A DNA stretch of 64,000 nt from Cognatishimia sp. F0-27 (GTDB taxonomy: Bacteria > Pseudomonadota > Alphaproteobacteria > Rhodobacterales > Rhodobacteraceae). The notes below the pieces were generated by a model. It was not told the DNA's origin. It did no database searches and saw only the letters and a program-made list of their open reading frames with translations. Shown here one piece after another: positions 37,220-46,400 of this stretch. Each line of letters begins with the position of its first letter. Positions within the stretch are counted from its first letter, which is position 1. The stretch spans positions 62,001 through 126,000 of the forward strand of contig NZ_JAFMPQ010000010.1 of NCBI RefSeq assembly GCF_020667845.1, read 5' to 3'. The translations under genes and the position numbers were made by a program.

Positions 37220-38206
37220 ATGAGCCTTGGTTCAAAACTCGCCTGGGACGACACAGTCCTGCCATTTCAGCTTGACCGCTCCGACATTCGCGGCCGCATC
37301 GCGCGGCTTGACGGTGTGCTGTCCGGCGTGCTCAAGCAACATGACTATCCTGCGCAAGTCGAAGCGCTTGTTGCCGAGATGGCCCTGCTTACGGCCCTGA
37401 TCGGTCAGACGGTCAAGCTGCGCTGGAAGCTGTCGCTTCAGGTGCAGACCAATGGGCCGGTGCGCATGATCGCAACCGATTACTTCGCCCCGCAGAGCGA
37501 AGGGGAGACGGCCCGGATCCGCGCCTATGCAAGCTTCGACGCGGACCGTGTGACCGACGCGCCGGGGTTTGACCAGCTCGGCAAAGGGTATTTCGCAATC
37601 CTGATCGACCAAGGCGAAGGCATGACGCCCTACCAGGGCATCACCCCCATCGCCGGTGCGTCCCTGTCGGATTGTGCAGCCTCCTATTTTGCCCAGTCCG
37701 AACAGCTTCCGACCGTTTTCGCCCTGTCCTATGGCCGGTCAACCGAACGCGGCAGCGACGAGCATTGGCGCGCTGGCGGCATCATGTTGCAGCATATGCC
37801 CGAGGCGTCCCCCTTCGCGAAGGATGGCGGGTCGGGTGAAGGCGGTTTGCTTGAAGCCACGGATCTGGTCGAAGGCGAGGATGGTGAGAACTGGAACCGC
37901 GTCAATCACCATCTGGCGACGGTTGAAGAGCTTGAGCTGATCGGCCCGAGCGTGTCGCCAACCGAATTGCTGCGCCGGTTGTTCCACGAGGAAACGCCCC
38001 GTGTCTTTGACGCACAGGCAGTCCGGTTCGGCTGCACCTGTTCTGAGGATCGCGTGCGCCAGAGTCTGTCGATCTATTCCGCCCGCGACATCGAGAAGAT
38101 GACCACGGAAGAGGGGCGCGTGACTGCGGATTGCCAATTCTGCGGCGCTCACTATGACCTTGATCCCAAAACCGTCGGCTTCGAGGCCGAAGATACACGA
38201 TCATGA
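37220..38206 (+). CDS. hslO: Redox-regulated chaperone Hsp33
   Basis: A 328-residue holdase activated by oxidation and unfolding. The C-terminal zinc switch has CxC at Cys272/Cys274 and CxxC at Cys305/Cys308, the standard Hsp33 ligands. The N-terminal domain contains ALIGQTVKLRWKLSLQVQTNGPVRM and GVTPI-like TPYQGITPI. The stop overlaps the next ATG (ATGA), so it is coupled to the CoA-pyrophosphatase-type Nudix gene and probably to cca. Confidence 0.94.
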   Translation: MSLGSKLAWDDTVLPFQLDRSDIRGRIARLDGVLSGVLKQHDYPAQVEALVAEMALLTALIGQTVKLRWKLSLQVQTNGPVRMIATDYFAPQSEGETARIRAYASFDADRVTDAPGFDQLGKGYFAILIDQGEGMTPYQGITPIAGASLSDCAASYFAQSEQLPTVFALSYGRSTERGSDEHWRAGGIMLQHMPEASPFAKDGGSGEGGLLEATDLVEGEDGENWNRVNHHLATVEELELIGPSVSPTELLRRLFHEETPRVFDAQAVRFGCTCSEDRVRQSLSIYSARDIEKMTTEEGRVTADCQFCGAHYDLDPKTVGFEAEDTRS

Positions 38207-38808
38207 GCCTTGCCGCGGACCAGATCGACTCTCTTCGCAGGGCTTTGGATCGGGTCAGCGGCGCCTCGTCGGATTTCGACCTCAATGCCGATGGCGCTCG
38301 ACCGGCTTCGCGGACCTTGCACCCGGCGGGTGTTCTTGCCGCCTTTTCAGAAACGCCGGAGGGGTTGAGCCTTGTGTTGACGAAACGCTCGTCGAGGCTC
38401 AAGCATCATCCCGGCCAGATTGCCTTTCCCGGCGGCAAGCAGGATGACACCGATCCTGACGTGACGGCGACGGCTCTGCGCGAGGCACAGGAAGAGGTGG
38501 GCCTGCCTCCCGAAAGCGTGGAAGTGCTGGGGGTCCTTCCGGACCATGAGACGGTTACGGGCTTTCTGATGACACCCGTGATCGGCATCCTGCGCGCGCC
38601 TTTCGAGCCCGTGCCGGAACCGGGCGAGGTAGAGGAAGTGTTTACCGCACCTTTTGCTCATGTGACGGACCCCGCGCGATACTCGGTGCAGTATCGCCGC
38701 TGGCGCGGCACACGGCGGCATTACTATGCCGTCCCGCTCGGCCCGTATTACATCTGGGGGGCCACCGCGCGGATCTTGCGCGGACTGGCGGAACGGGTTT
38801 CTGCGTGA
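38203..38808 (+). CDS. CoA pyrophosphatase-type Nudix hydrolase
   Basis: A 201-residue Nudix protein. LTKRSSRLKHHPGQIAFPGGKQD is the UPF0035 signature found in CoA-cleaving Nudix enzymes (NudL/PCD1 type), followed by the Nudix box with ALREAQEEVGL. The expected reaction is CoA to 3',5'-ADP plus 4'-phosphopantetheine. It overlaps hslO and cca by 4 bp each. Confidence 0.9.
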   Translation: MSLAADQIDSLRRALDRVSGASSDFDLNADGARPASRTLHPAGVLAAFSETPEGLSLVLTKRSSRLKHHPGQIAFPGGKQDDTDPDVTATALREAQEEVGLPPESVEVLGVLPDHETVTGFLMTPVIGILRAPFEPVPEPGEVEEVFTAPFAHVTDPARYSVQYRRWRGTRRHYYAVPLGPYYIWGATARILRGLAERVSA

Positions 38809-39968
38809 CAATCCTGCGGGGTGCCTGGCTGGAGGCCGACGGGACGCAAGCCGTGCTTGGTATGCTCGTGCGGGCCGGACACAGGGCTTATGCGGTTGGT
38901 GGCTGCGTGAGAAATGCCCTTTTGCAGCGCCCTGTGGAGGATGTGGATATCGCCACGGACGCAACGCCGGAAACGGTGATCCGTCTTGCCAAGGATGCGG
39001 GGCTGAAGCCCGTGCCGACCGGCATCGACCATGGCACGATCACGGTGGTGGCCGATGGCACGGGCTACGAGGTCACGACCTTCCGCGCCGATGTGCAAAC
39101 CGACGGACGCCATGCAACCGTGCGCTTTTCCACCAGTGTCGACGAGGATGCGCGGCGGCGGGATTTCACGATGAACGCGCTCTACGCGGATTTCAAAGGC
39201 CGCCTGACCGATCCGCTTGGCGGTTTGGACGACCTGCGCGCACGGCGCGTGCGCTTCATCGAGGACCCGGTGCGCCGCATCGAGGAAGACTACCTGCGCA
39301 TTCTGCGGTTCTTCCGGTTCTCGGCCTGGTATGGCGACCCCGGACTTGGCATGGATCCGGACGCTCTGGCGGCGATTGCGGGGCATGTCGAGGGGCTCGA
39401 TAATCTGTCACGCGAAAGGGTCGGTGCGGAACTGATCAAACTCCTCGCCGCGCCGGACCCGGTCATGGCGGTAGCGGTCATGGAACGCACCGGGGTCCTG
39501 ACACGGATCCTTCCGGGCAGCAGCGCGCGGGGTCTTGGCCCGCTTGTCCTTGCCGAAAAGAGCTTGGCCTGCCCGCCGGACGCGATCCGCAGGCTTGCCG
39601 CGCTTGGATCGGTCGAGCCGCCCGCGCTGCGCCTCAGCAAGCGGCAGGGCAGGGCGCTTGACCTCTTGCGGCGTCTCGTTGGCGCGGACATGGGTCTTCC
39701 CGAGATTGCCTGGCGGCACGGAGCGGAGGCCGCCACCGATGTCGCGCTCTTGCGCGCGGCAAGCTTCGAGTCGCTCCCAAGTGCAGATGCGCAATCCCTC
39801 ATTGCGCAGGGGGCCGCCGCGCGCTTTCCGATAGAATCGCGTGACCTCATGCCGGCTTTTGAGGGCGCAGCGCTCGGCGCCATGCTCAGACGTCTGGAAG
39901 CGCAGTGGATTGCATCCGGGTTCACTCTGACACGTGAGGACTTGCTGGCGCGCGCGCGGCAGGGGTGA
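38805..39968 (+). CDS. cca: CCA tRNA nucleotidyltransferase / poly(A) polymerase family
   Basis: A 387-residue class II nucleotidyltransferase. The active site is GGCVRNALLQRPVEDVDIATD with Asp46 and Asp48. TTFRAD and RRDFTMNALYAD follow, then RRIEEDYLRILRFFRFSAW and the ERVGAELIKLL motif. In alphaproteobacteria this family member usually adds the tRNA 3' CCA. The ATG overlaps the Nudix stop by 4 bp. Confidence 0.92.
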   Translation: MTILRGAWLEADGTQAVLGMLVRAGHRAYAVGGCVRNALLQRPVEDVDIATDATPETVIRLAKDAGLKPVPTGIDHGTITVVADGTGYEVTTFRADVQTDGRHATVRFSTSVDEDARRRDFTMNALYADFKGRLTDPLGGLDDLRARRVRFIEDPVRRIEEDYLRILRFFRFSAWYGDPGLGMDPDALAAIAGHVEGLDNLSRERVGAELIKLLAAPDPVMAVAVMERTGVLTRILPGSSARGLGPLVLAEKSLACPPDAIRRLAALGSVEPPALRLSKRQGRALDLLRRLVGADMGLPEIAWRHGAEAATDVALLRAASFESLPSADAQSLIAQGAAARFPIESRDLMPAFEGAALGAMLRRLEAQWIASGFTLTREDLLARARQG

Positions 39969-40017
39969 CACAGGGGCGCAAATGTTGTAACGAATTCGAA
40001 CCAATCGGAGGACCGTG

Positions 40018-40053
40018 ATGATTTACGACAGGATTCGACCCAGCTTCGTCTGA
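40018..40053 (+). CDS. Possible 11-residue leader peptide upstream of the ABC exporters
   Basis: ATG at 40018 is followed by ten sense codons and TGA (M-I-Y-D-R-I-R-P-S-F-V). A strong GGAGGA (40007-40012) stands 5 nt before it, better than most ribosome sites in the window. It is the only such start in the 163-bp gap between cca and the exporter operon, 78 bp before the exporter ATG. GC-rich inverted stretches follow (about 40055-40105). It may be a regulatory upstream ORF, but the length makes chance possible. Confidence 0.35.
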   Translation: MIYDRIRPSFV

Positions 40054-40131
40054 GCCGCCCTGCGTCGTGCGGGCTGCCTTGGGCGCCCCGCCATTTTCAT
40101 CATTTCGTTCAAGCCTATCTAGGTCCTTCAG

Positions 40132-41970
40132 ATGTTCCGCTTCTTTGAAAATCTCGTAAATCCCTACGTGGATTATGCCGAAACCGACCGCCCGCCGCAG
40201 CGGCTCTGGCCGTTTTTGCTGGCGTATTCCCAGCCTTTCAAGGGGTTGTTTATCGGCGCAACGCTGCTCTCTATCGTGGTGGCGGGGGTCGAACTTGGCC
40301 TGATTTTCGCCATGGGCTGGGTCGTCGATATCCTGACGGGTGAGCCGGCGGCGGTGTGGGATGCCCATGGCACCACGCTCATCCTGCTCGCGCTCTTTGT
40401 CTTGCTTGTGAGACCCTTCTTTCAGGCGCTCGATGTGCTTGTGCTCAATAATGCCATCATGCCGAATTTTGCGACGCTGATCCGCTGGCGGGCGCATCGG
40501 CATGTCTTGCGGCAATCGGTCGGCTGGTTCGAGAACGACTTTGCCGGACGGATCGCCAACCGGATCGTGCAGACCCCGCCCGCCGCCGGCGAAGCTGTGT
40601 TTCAGGTTTTTGACGCCGTGGCCTATGCCCTCGCCTATGTGGTCGGTGCGATGCTTGTTCTGGGCGATGCCGATCCGCGGTTGATGATCCCGCTGGCGCT
40701 TTGGCTGTTGCTTTATTTCGGCCTGCTGCGGTGGACGATCACGCGGGTCGGCCCCGCGTCGCAGGCATCGTCCGATGCTCGGTCGGAAGTGACCGGGCGG
40801 ATTGTCGATGCCTATACCAACATTCACTCGGTCAAGATGTTCGCGCATCACGACCGGGAGTTGGCCTATGCCAAGGATGCAATCGAGAATACCCGCACAA
40901 CCTTCCGCACCGAGATGCGGCTCTATACGATCATGGATATCGCGCTGACCCTGCTGAATGGGCTGTTGATCGTCAGCGTGACCGGTTTTGCCATTGCGCT
41001 CTGGATGGCGGGCGAGGCGACCACGGGCGGTGTTGCGGCGGCGGCGGCGCTGACCTTGCGGCTCAACGCGATGACAGGGTGGATCATGTGGGCGCTGACC
41101 ACGCTGTTTCGGCAGCTTGGGGTGGTGGCGGAGGGCATGGAGACCATCGCCCAGCCTCTTGCGCTCACGGACGCAGTGGATGCCAAGCCGCTTGCGCTCA
41201 CCGAAGGGCGGATCGAGATCGAAGGGCTGTCACACCATTACGGGCGCGAAGCCGGCGGGCTCGACCGGATCAACCTGACCATCCAGCCCGGCGAAAAGAT
41301 CGGTCTCATCGGGCGGTCGGGAGCGGGAAAGTCGACCCTGGTGAAGCTGCTGTTGCGGTTCTACGATGCCGAAACGGGTTCGATCCGGATTGATGGGCAG
41401 GATATCGGCAAGGTCACACAGGACAGCTTGCGGCTCGCCATCGGCATGGTTCAGCAGGACAGCTCGCTTCTGCATCGGTCGGTGCGGGACAACATCCTTT
41501 ACGGCCGCCCGGACGCCACCGAAGAGGCGTTGTTCGAGGCGGCAAGACAGGCGCAGGCGCATGACTTCATCATGGACCTCGAAGACCCGCAGGGCCGCAA
41601 GGGTTATGACGCGCAAGTCGGGGAGCGCGGTGTCAAACTCTCTGGCGGACAACGCCAAAGGGTCACGCTGGCGCGGGTCATCCTCAAGGACGCACCCATC
41701 CTGTTGCTGGACGAGGCGACCTCGGCGCTGGACAGCGAGGTGGAAGCGGCCATCCAGGACACGCTTTATGGCATGATGGAAGGCAAGACCGTTATCGCCA
41801 TCGCGCATCGGCTCAGCACCATTGCACAGATGGACCGGATTCTGGTCATGGATCAGGGCCGGATTGTCGAAGAGGGCTCACATGAGGCGCTTTTGGCCTC
41901 AGGCGGGCTATATGCCCAATTCTGGGCGCGCCAAAGTGGCGGGTTCCTCGATACGGAGGCTGCCGAATGA
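40132..41970 (+). CDS. ABC exporter, fused membrane and ATPase domains (subunit 1)
   Basis: A 612-residue half-transporter. Six membrane helices occupy about residues 20-320. The nucleotide-binding domain from about 355 has Walker A GRSGAGKST, Q-loop VQQDSSLLHRS, signature LSGGQRQRV, Walker B ILLLDEATSALDSE and the switch IAHRLST. The catalytic Glu and His are intact. It resembles MsbA/lipid- or drug-exporter-type proteins; the substrate is unknown. The next gene encodes a close paralogue with a 4-bp overlap, so a heterodimer is likely. Confidence 0.9.
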   Translation: MFRFFENLVNPYVDYAETDRPPQRLWPFLLAYSQPFKGLFIGATLLSIVVAGVELGLIFAMGWVVDILTGEPAAVWDAHGTTLILLALFVLLVRPFFQALDVLVLNNAIMPNFATLIRWRAHRHVLRQSVGWFENDFAGRIANRIVQTPPAAGEAVFQVFDAVAYALAYVVGAMLVLGDADPRLMIPLALWLLLYFGLLRWTITRVGPASQASSDARSEVTGRIVDAYTNIHSVKMFAHHDRELAYAKDAIENTRTTFRTEMRLYTIMDIALTLLNGLLIVSVTGFAIALWMAGEATTGGVAAAAALTLRLNAMTGWIMWALTTLFRQLGVVAEGMETIAQPLALTDAVDAKPLALTEGRIEIEGLSHHYGREAGGLDRINLTIQPGEKIGLIGRSGAGKSTLVKLLLRFYDAETGSIRIDGQDIGKVTQDSLRLAIGMVQQDSSLLHRSVRDNILYGRPDATEEALFEAARQAQAHDFIMDLEDPQGRKGYDAQVGERGVKLSGGQRQRVTLARVILKDAPILLLDEATSALDSEVEAAIQDTLYGMMEGKTVIAIAHRLSTIAQMDRILVMDQGRIVEEGSHEALLASGGLYAQFWARQSGGFLDTEAAE

Positions 41971-43814
41971 TGAGCCGCATTTCCAACTGGATCGACCCGT
42001 TTGCCCATGCAGACGGGCCGCCACCCAGAACGCTGATCCCGTTTGTGCGCTGGGCGTTGCGCGGGGCGGGGCTGCCGTTGTTCGTGGCTGGGGTGATTTC
42101 CATTTTGTCGGGTATAGTCGAAGTGTCAGCGGCGCTGCTTCTGGGTCGCGTGGTCGATGCTGCGCTGAACGCACCCGCCGATCAGGTCTTTGGCGAGAAT
42201 TCCGGCATCCTGATCTTTTCGCTGATCTTTTTCCTTGTGCTGCGGCCTGTGTTCTTTGGCGCCAACGCGCTGATGCAAAACCTCGTAGTCGCGCCCAATG
42301 TCTTCAATCTCGCGTTGCAGCGGCTGCACCGGCATGCGCTGGGTCATTCGGTGACCTTCTTTGACAACGACTTCGCCGGACGCATCAGCCAGAAGGAGAT
42401 GCAAACCGCGCGGGCCTTGACCGATGCGGCGGTTGAGATCCTGCAAACGGTGCTCTTTGCGCTGGCGTCGATTGCGGGTGCCGTGCTGCTGTTGGGCACA
42501 GTGGACGGCCGCATCGCGTTTGGCCTTGTGGTGTGGATGATCGGGTATCTGGCGATGATCCGATATTTCATGCCGCGCATTCGCGTGCGGTCCAAGGCGC
42601 GGGCGGCTGCGCGGGCCAATGTCACCGGCCAGATTGTCGACACCGTGACCAATATCAAGACAGTCAAACTGTTTGCCCATGCCGATCACGAGGATCGCGC
42701 TGCGCTGGGCGCGATGGACACGTTGCGGGGCCGGGCGCTGGACTATGGGCGTGTTTCGGTAACCTTCCGCTTTTGCCTGATGGGTGTGGCCGGGCTTCTG
42801 CCGCTGATGCTTGTGGGCGGCGCGCTCTACTACTGGTCACTTGGCCTTGTGAGCGCCGGCGATATTGCGGCCACGGGTGCCGTGAGCCTGCGTCTTGCAC
42901 AAATGACCGGCTGGGTCAGCTTCACGCTCATGGCGCTGTATTCGAATATCGGCGAGGTCGAGGACGGTATGCGGACGCTGACACCGCCTCATGCGCTTGT
43001 CGACAGCCCCGACGCGACAGAGCTCGCGGTGCCCAGCGGGCGCATCGTGTTTGACAATCTCAGCTTTGCCTATGGCCGCGAAAACGGGGGTGTCCGGGAC
43101 ATTGCGCTGGATATTGCCGGTGGCGAAAAGGTGGGCGTCGTTGGTGCCTCTGGTGCAGGCAAGTCGACATTGGTTGCGCTGCTCCTGCGCCTTTATGACA
43201 CCGAAGAGGGCGCGGTAGAGATCGACGGGCAGGACATTCGGAGCGTGACACAGGAAAGCCTGCGCCGCCAGATTGGCATGGTCACGCAGGAAACGGCCAT
43301 GTTCAATCGCTCTGCGATCGACAACATCCGGTATGGCAAGCCCGATGCGACCGATGCGGAGGTTTTTGCCGCGGCGCGCAAGGCGGAAGCGCATGATTTC
43401 ATCATGGGTTTGCAAGACCATAATGGCCGGGAAGGCTATGACGCACATCTTGGCGAGCGGGGCGTCAAGCTGTCTGGTGGACAGCGGCAACGCATCGCTC
43501 TGGCGCGTGCGATCCTCAAGGATGCGCCGATCCTCGTGCTTGATGAGGCGACCTCCGCGCTCGACAGCGAGGTGGAAGCCTCCATTCAGGCCGCGCTTGA
43601 CCGGGTGATGGAAGGCAAGACCGTTCTTGCGATTGCGCACCGGCTCTCGACGCTGGCATCCATGGACCGGATCATCGTGCTTGACGCGGGCGAGATCGTC
43701 GAAGAGGGCACCCATGAGGGCCTTTTGAACAAGCGCGGGCTCTACGCGCGCTATTGGGAGCGGCAGTCCGGCGGGTTCCTCGGATCAGACGAGGCACCGG
43801 AGGCCGCCGAGTGA
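41967..43814 (+). CDS. ABC exporter, fused membrane and ATPase domains (subunit 2)
   Basis: A 615-residue paralogue of the preceding protein. It has the same layout: six helices, then Walker A GASGAGKST, signature LSGGQRQRI, LVLDEATSALDSE and IAHRLST. Both ATPase sites appear canonical, unlike heterodimeric exporters with one degenerate site. The pair probably arose by tandem duplication. The start overlaps subunit 1 by 4 bp, and the stop overlaps the next gene's GTG (GTGA). Confidence 0.9.
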   Translation: MMSRISNWIDPFAHADGPPPRTLIPFVRWALRGAGLPLFVAGVISILSGIVEVSAALLLGRVVDAALNAPADQVFGENSGILIFSLIFFLVLRPVFFGANALMQNLVVAPNVFNLALQRLHRHALGHSVTFFDNDFAGRISQKEMQTARALTDAAVEILQTVLFALASIAGAVLLLGTVDGRIAFGLVVWMIGYLAMIRYFMPRIRVRSKARAAARANVTGQIVDTVTNIKTVKLFAHADHEDRAALGAMDTLRGRALDYGRVSVTFRFCLMGVAGLLPLMLVGGALYYWSLGLVSAGDIAATGAVSLRLAQMTGWVSFTLMALYSNIGEVEDGMRTLTPPHALVDSPDATELAVPSGRIVFDNLSFAYGRENGGVRDIALDIAGGEKVGVVGASGAGKSTLVALLLRLYDTEEGAVEIDGQDIRSVTQESLRRQIGMVTQETAMFNRSAIDNIRYGKPDATDAEVFAAARKAEAHDFIMGLQDHNGREGYDAHLGERGVKLSGGQRQRIALARAILKDAPILVLDEATSALDSEVEASIQAALDRVMEGKTVLAIAHRLSTLASMDRIIVLDAGEIVEEGTHEGLLNKRGLYARYWERQSGGFLGSDEAPEAAE

Positions 43815-44359
43815 AACGCGTGATGATCGTCGGTCAGCCGGGTTCAGGCAAATCGACGCTCGCACGCGAGATCGGCGCGCGCACCGGTTTGCCGGTTGTC
43901 CATGTCGATCACATTCACCATCTTCCGGGTTGGGGCGCGCGTCCGCGCGACGAGAAAATCGCCATGGCGCTTGACGTGCAGGCGCAACCGGAATGGGTTT
44001 TCGAAGGCGGGTTATCCGCCACCTGGGAAGATCGCTTTGCCCGTGCGGACACGATCATCTTTCTCGATTTTCCGTTGTGGTTGCGCGGTTGGCGCGTCAT
44101 CAAACGGACGCTGCGCTACTACGGAAAAACGCGTCCGGATATGGCGGAAGACTGTCCCGAGCGGTTCAACTGGGAATTCACGCGCTGGATCTGGGACACG
44201 CGGCATAGCGGACGCGAGGGGCCGTTGCGGCTGATCGCGGATCCGGTTCCGGGCAAGCGCCGCTTTCATCTGACATCCCGCGCCGATGTGCGCCGGTTCC
44301 TTGCCGGGCTGGACGCGGGCGCGCAAAGCGGGCAAGAGCCAGCAAATGGAACGCTTTGA
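43811..44359 (+). CDS. P-loop kinase-like protein (adenylate kinase / topology-modulation type)
   Basis: A 182-residue protein with Walker A GQPGSGKST at about 8-16 and HVDHIHHLPGW, then FLDFPLWLRGWRVIKR. This is the pattern of the small P-loop family annotated as DNA topology modulation protein FlaR or adenylate kinase-like. The GTG start at 43811 overlaps the exporter stop and puts the P-loop at the usual distance. It overlaps the next gene by 14 bp. Its phosphoryl acceptor is unknown. Confidence 0.75.
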   Translation: MKRVMIVGQPGSGKSTLAREIGARTGLPVVHVDHIHHLPGWGARPRDEKIAMALDVQAQPEWVFEGGLSATWEDRFARADTIIFLDFPLWLRGWRVIKRTLRYYGKTRPDMAEDCPERFNWEFTRWIWDTRHSGREGPLRLIADPVPGKRRFHLTSRADVRRFLAGLDAGAQSGQEPANGTL

Positions 44360-45575
44360 GATCACAAGACTGGGCCATCGCGGCGATGGCATTGCGCAGG
44401 ATGCAGAGGGACAGACCGTGTTTGTCCCCCGAACCCTGCCCGGAGAGGTCGTCGAGGGACAGCGCAAGGGCGATACGGTGCCGGAGCCCCGCATCGTCAC
44501 ACCGTCGGCGGACCGGGTCTCACCGCCCTGTCGCCACGCGAAGTCTTGTGGCGGGTGCCAGCTCCAGCATGTCTCCGAGACATTCGCGGCGCGTTGGAAG
44601 GAATCGGTGATCCGCAATGCACTGGCCGCGCATGGCGTGGAGGCTGACATCCGCCCGATGCTGACGTCGCCGCCCCGGTCACGGCGTCGGGCGACCTTCT
44701 CCGCGCGCCGGACCAAGAAAGGCGCGCTTGCCGGATTTCACGCGCTGCGCTCCGATGTGGTGATCGCGGTGCCGGATTGCACATTGGTCACGCCGCGCCT
44801 TGCCGCCGCGCTGCCAATGGTCGAAGCGCTGGCCGTCCTTGGCGCAAGCCGCAAGGGAGAATTGTCTGTTCAGGTCACAGACAGCCTCTCCGGCCTCGAT
44901 GTGGGCGTCACCGGCGGCAAGACGCCCGACGTGACGCTCAGACAGGCCCTCAGTGACATCGGGCGCGCATTCGATCTTGCGCGGATCGCGTGGGATGACG
45001 AGGTTCTTACGCGCCGCCCGCCAATCCAGCGGTTTGGCTCGGTCGATGTGGTGCCCCCGCCGGGCACGTTCCTTCAGGCGACGCAGGCGGGGGAGACTGC
45101 CTTGCGTGCGGCGGTTCTCGACATTCTGGCAGGCTCCACCTGTGTTGCGGATCTGTTTGCCGGGTGCGGAACCTTTGCCCTGCCTCTGGCGGGAAAACGC
45201 CCGGTGCACGCGGTGGAGGCCAATCGCGCCATGCTCGCGGCGCTTGATCATGGCTGGCGGCAGGGCACCGGCCTGCGCAAAGTCACGACGGAGGCGCGAG
45301 ACCTGTTTCGCAATCCGCTTCTTCCGGACGAGCTCGCACGCTTTGACGGCATCGCCCTTGATCCGCCGCGGGCCGGTGCCGAAGCTCAGATCACCCAGAT
45401 CATCGGGGCACGGGTGCCATGCGTGGCCTATGTTTCGTGCAATCCGGTGACCTTCGCGAAAGATGCCGCCCGTATGATTGCGGCGGGCTACGAGATTGGC
45501 GCCGTTCAGGGGATTGATCAATTTCGTTGGTCAACCCATGTGGAGCTGGTCGCCGGTTTCACCTTGAAAGGATAG
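44346..45575 (+). CDS. 23S rRNA uracil-C5 methyltransferase family (RlmD/RumA-like)
   Basis: A 409-residue TrmA/RumA-family methyltransferase. A TRAM-like N-terminus (LGHRGDGIA, VFVPRTLPGE) precedes a 4Fe-4S cluster motif C62-x5-C68-x2-C71 with a fourth Cys in PDCTLV. The SAM motif is LFAGCGTFALPLA, followed by LDPPRAG and the nucleophile in YVSCNPVTFAKD. The exact target (U1939 or U747 of 23S rRNA) cannot be told apart here. ATG 44346 lies inside the end of the previous gene. Confidence 0.9.
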   Translation: MERFEITRLGHRGDGIAQDAEGQTVFVPRTLPGEVVEGQRKGDTVPEPRIVTPSADRVSPPCRHAKSCGGCQLQHVSETFAARWKESVIRNALAAHGVEADIRPMLTSPPRSRRRATFSARRTKKGALAGFHALRSDVVIAVPDCTLVTPRLAAALPMVEALAVLGASRKGELSVQVTDSLSGLDVGVTGGKTPDVTLRQALSDIGRAFDLARIAWDDEVLTRRPPIQRFGSVDVVPPPGTFLQATQAGETALRAAVLDILAGSTCVADLFAGCGTFALPLAGKRPVHAVEANRAMLAALDHGWRQGTGLRKVTTEARDLFRNPLLPDELARFDGIALDPPRAGAEAQITQIIGARVPCVAYVSCNPVTFAKDAARMIAAGYEIGAVQGIDQFRWSTHVELVAGFTLKG

Positions 45576-45577
45576 TC

Positions 45578-46369
45578 ATGGGATTTCAGGCTCGTCTCGC
45601 CGCGTATCTCGAACTTGCCGTTGTGCGCAACACCATCATTGCGGTGATTATCGTGAATGCCGTTGTGCTGGGGCTCGAAACCTCGCAAACGGTCATGGCC
45701 CGGGCGGGAGGCGTGATCCTTTTGATCGACAAGATCTGTCTTGCGATCTTTGTCGCGGAAATCGTCGCAAAGCTGATCGCCTATGGCGCGCGGTTCTTTC
45801 GCAATGGCTGGAATCTCTTCGATTTCGTAATCGTCGGCATTGCGCTTGTCCCGGCTGGACAAGGGCTGTCCGTCTTGCGCGCGCTGCGTATCCTGCGTGT
45901 CTTGCGCGTGGTTTCGGTGGCACCGAGCCTGCGCCGCGTGGTCGAAGGGTTCATCACCGCGCTGCCCGGCATGGGCAGCGTGTTTCTCCTGATGGCGCTG
46001 ATTTTCTATATCGGTGCGGTCATGGCGACCAAGCTTTTCGCAAGTGCTTTCCCCGACTGGTTCGGCGATCTGGGCCGTTCGGCCTATTCGCTCTTCCAGA
46101 TCATGACACTTGAGTCCTGGTCCATGGGTATCGTGCGCCCGGTGATGGAGGTTTATCCCTATGCATGGGCCTTCTTTGTGCCGTTCATTATGGTCACGAC
46201 CTTCGCAGTGGTGAACCTGCTTGTCGGTCTGATCGTAAACTCGATGCAGGACGCCCACGAAAAGGACGATACGGAGAAAACCGACGCCTACCGCGATGAG
46301 GTGCTGGCCCGCCTCGAAGCCATTGAACTGCGGTTGACCGAGTCGGAAGAGTCGCGCTCCAGACAATAA
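45578..46369 (+). CDS. Bacterial voltage-gated sodium channel (NavSp/NaChBac type)
   Basis: A 263-residue single-repeat six-helix channel. S4 carries gating arginines at 101, 104, 107 and 110 (RALRILRVLR). The selectivity filter TLESWSM is at 177-183, the same filter as in NavSp from Silicibacter (Ruegeria) pomeroyi. S6 contains FAVVNLLVGLIVNSM. A C-terminal coiled coil (about 235-260) fits the tetramerisation bundle. It begins 2 bp after the methyltransferase gene stop. In other bacteria such channels serve motility and pH or Na+ balance. Confidence 0.93.
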   Translation: MGFQARLAAYLELAVVRNTIIAVIIVNAVVLGLETSQTVMARAGGVILLIDKICLAIFVAEIVAKLIAYGARFFRNGWNLFDFVIVGIALVPAGQGLSVLRALRILRVLRVVSVAPSLRRVVEGFITALPGMGSVFLLMALIFYIGAVMATKLFASAFPDWFGDLGRSAYSLFQIMTLESWSMGIVRPVMEVYPYAWAFFVPFIMVTTFAVVNLLVGLIVNSMQDAHEKDDTEKTDAYRDEVLARLEAIELRLTESEESRSRQ

Positions 46370-46400
46370 AATTAGGCCCGCTTCACAGTATGCTTCTCGA

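Noticed and set aside
39995-40006. tRNA T-loop-like sequence TTCGAACC
   Set aside because: No cloverleaf or acceptor stem can be drawn around it.
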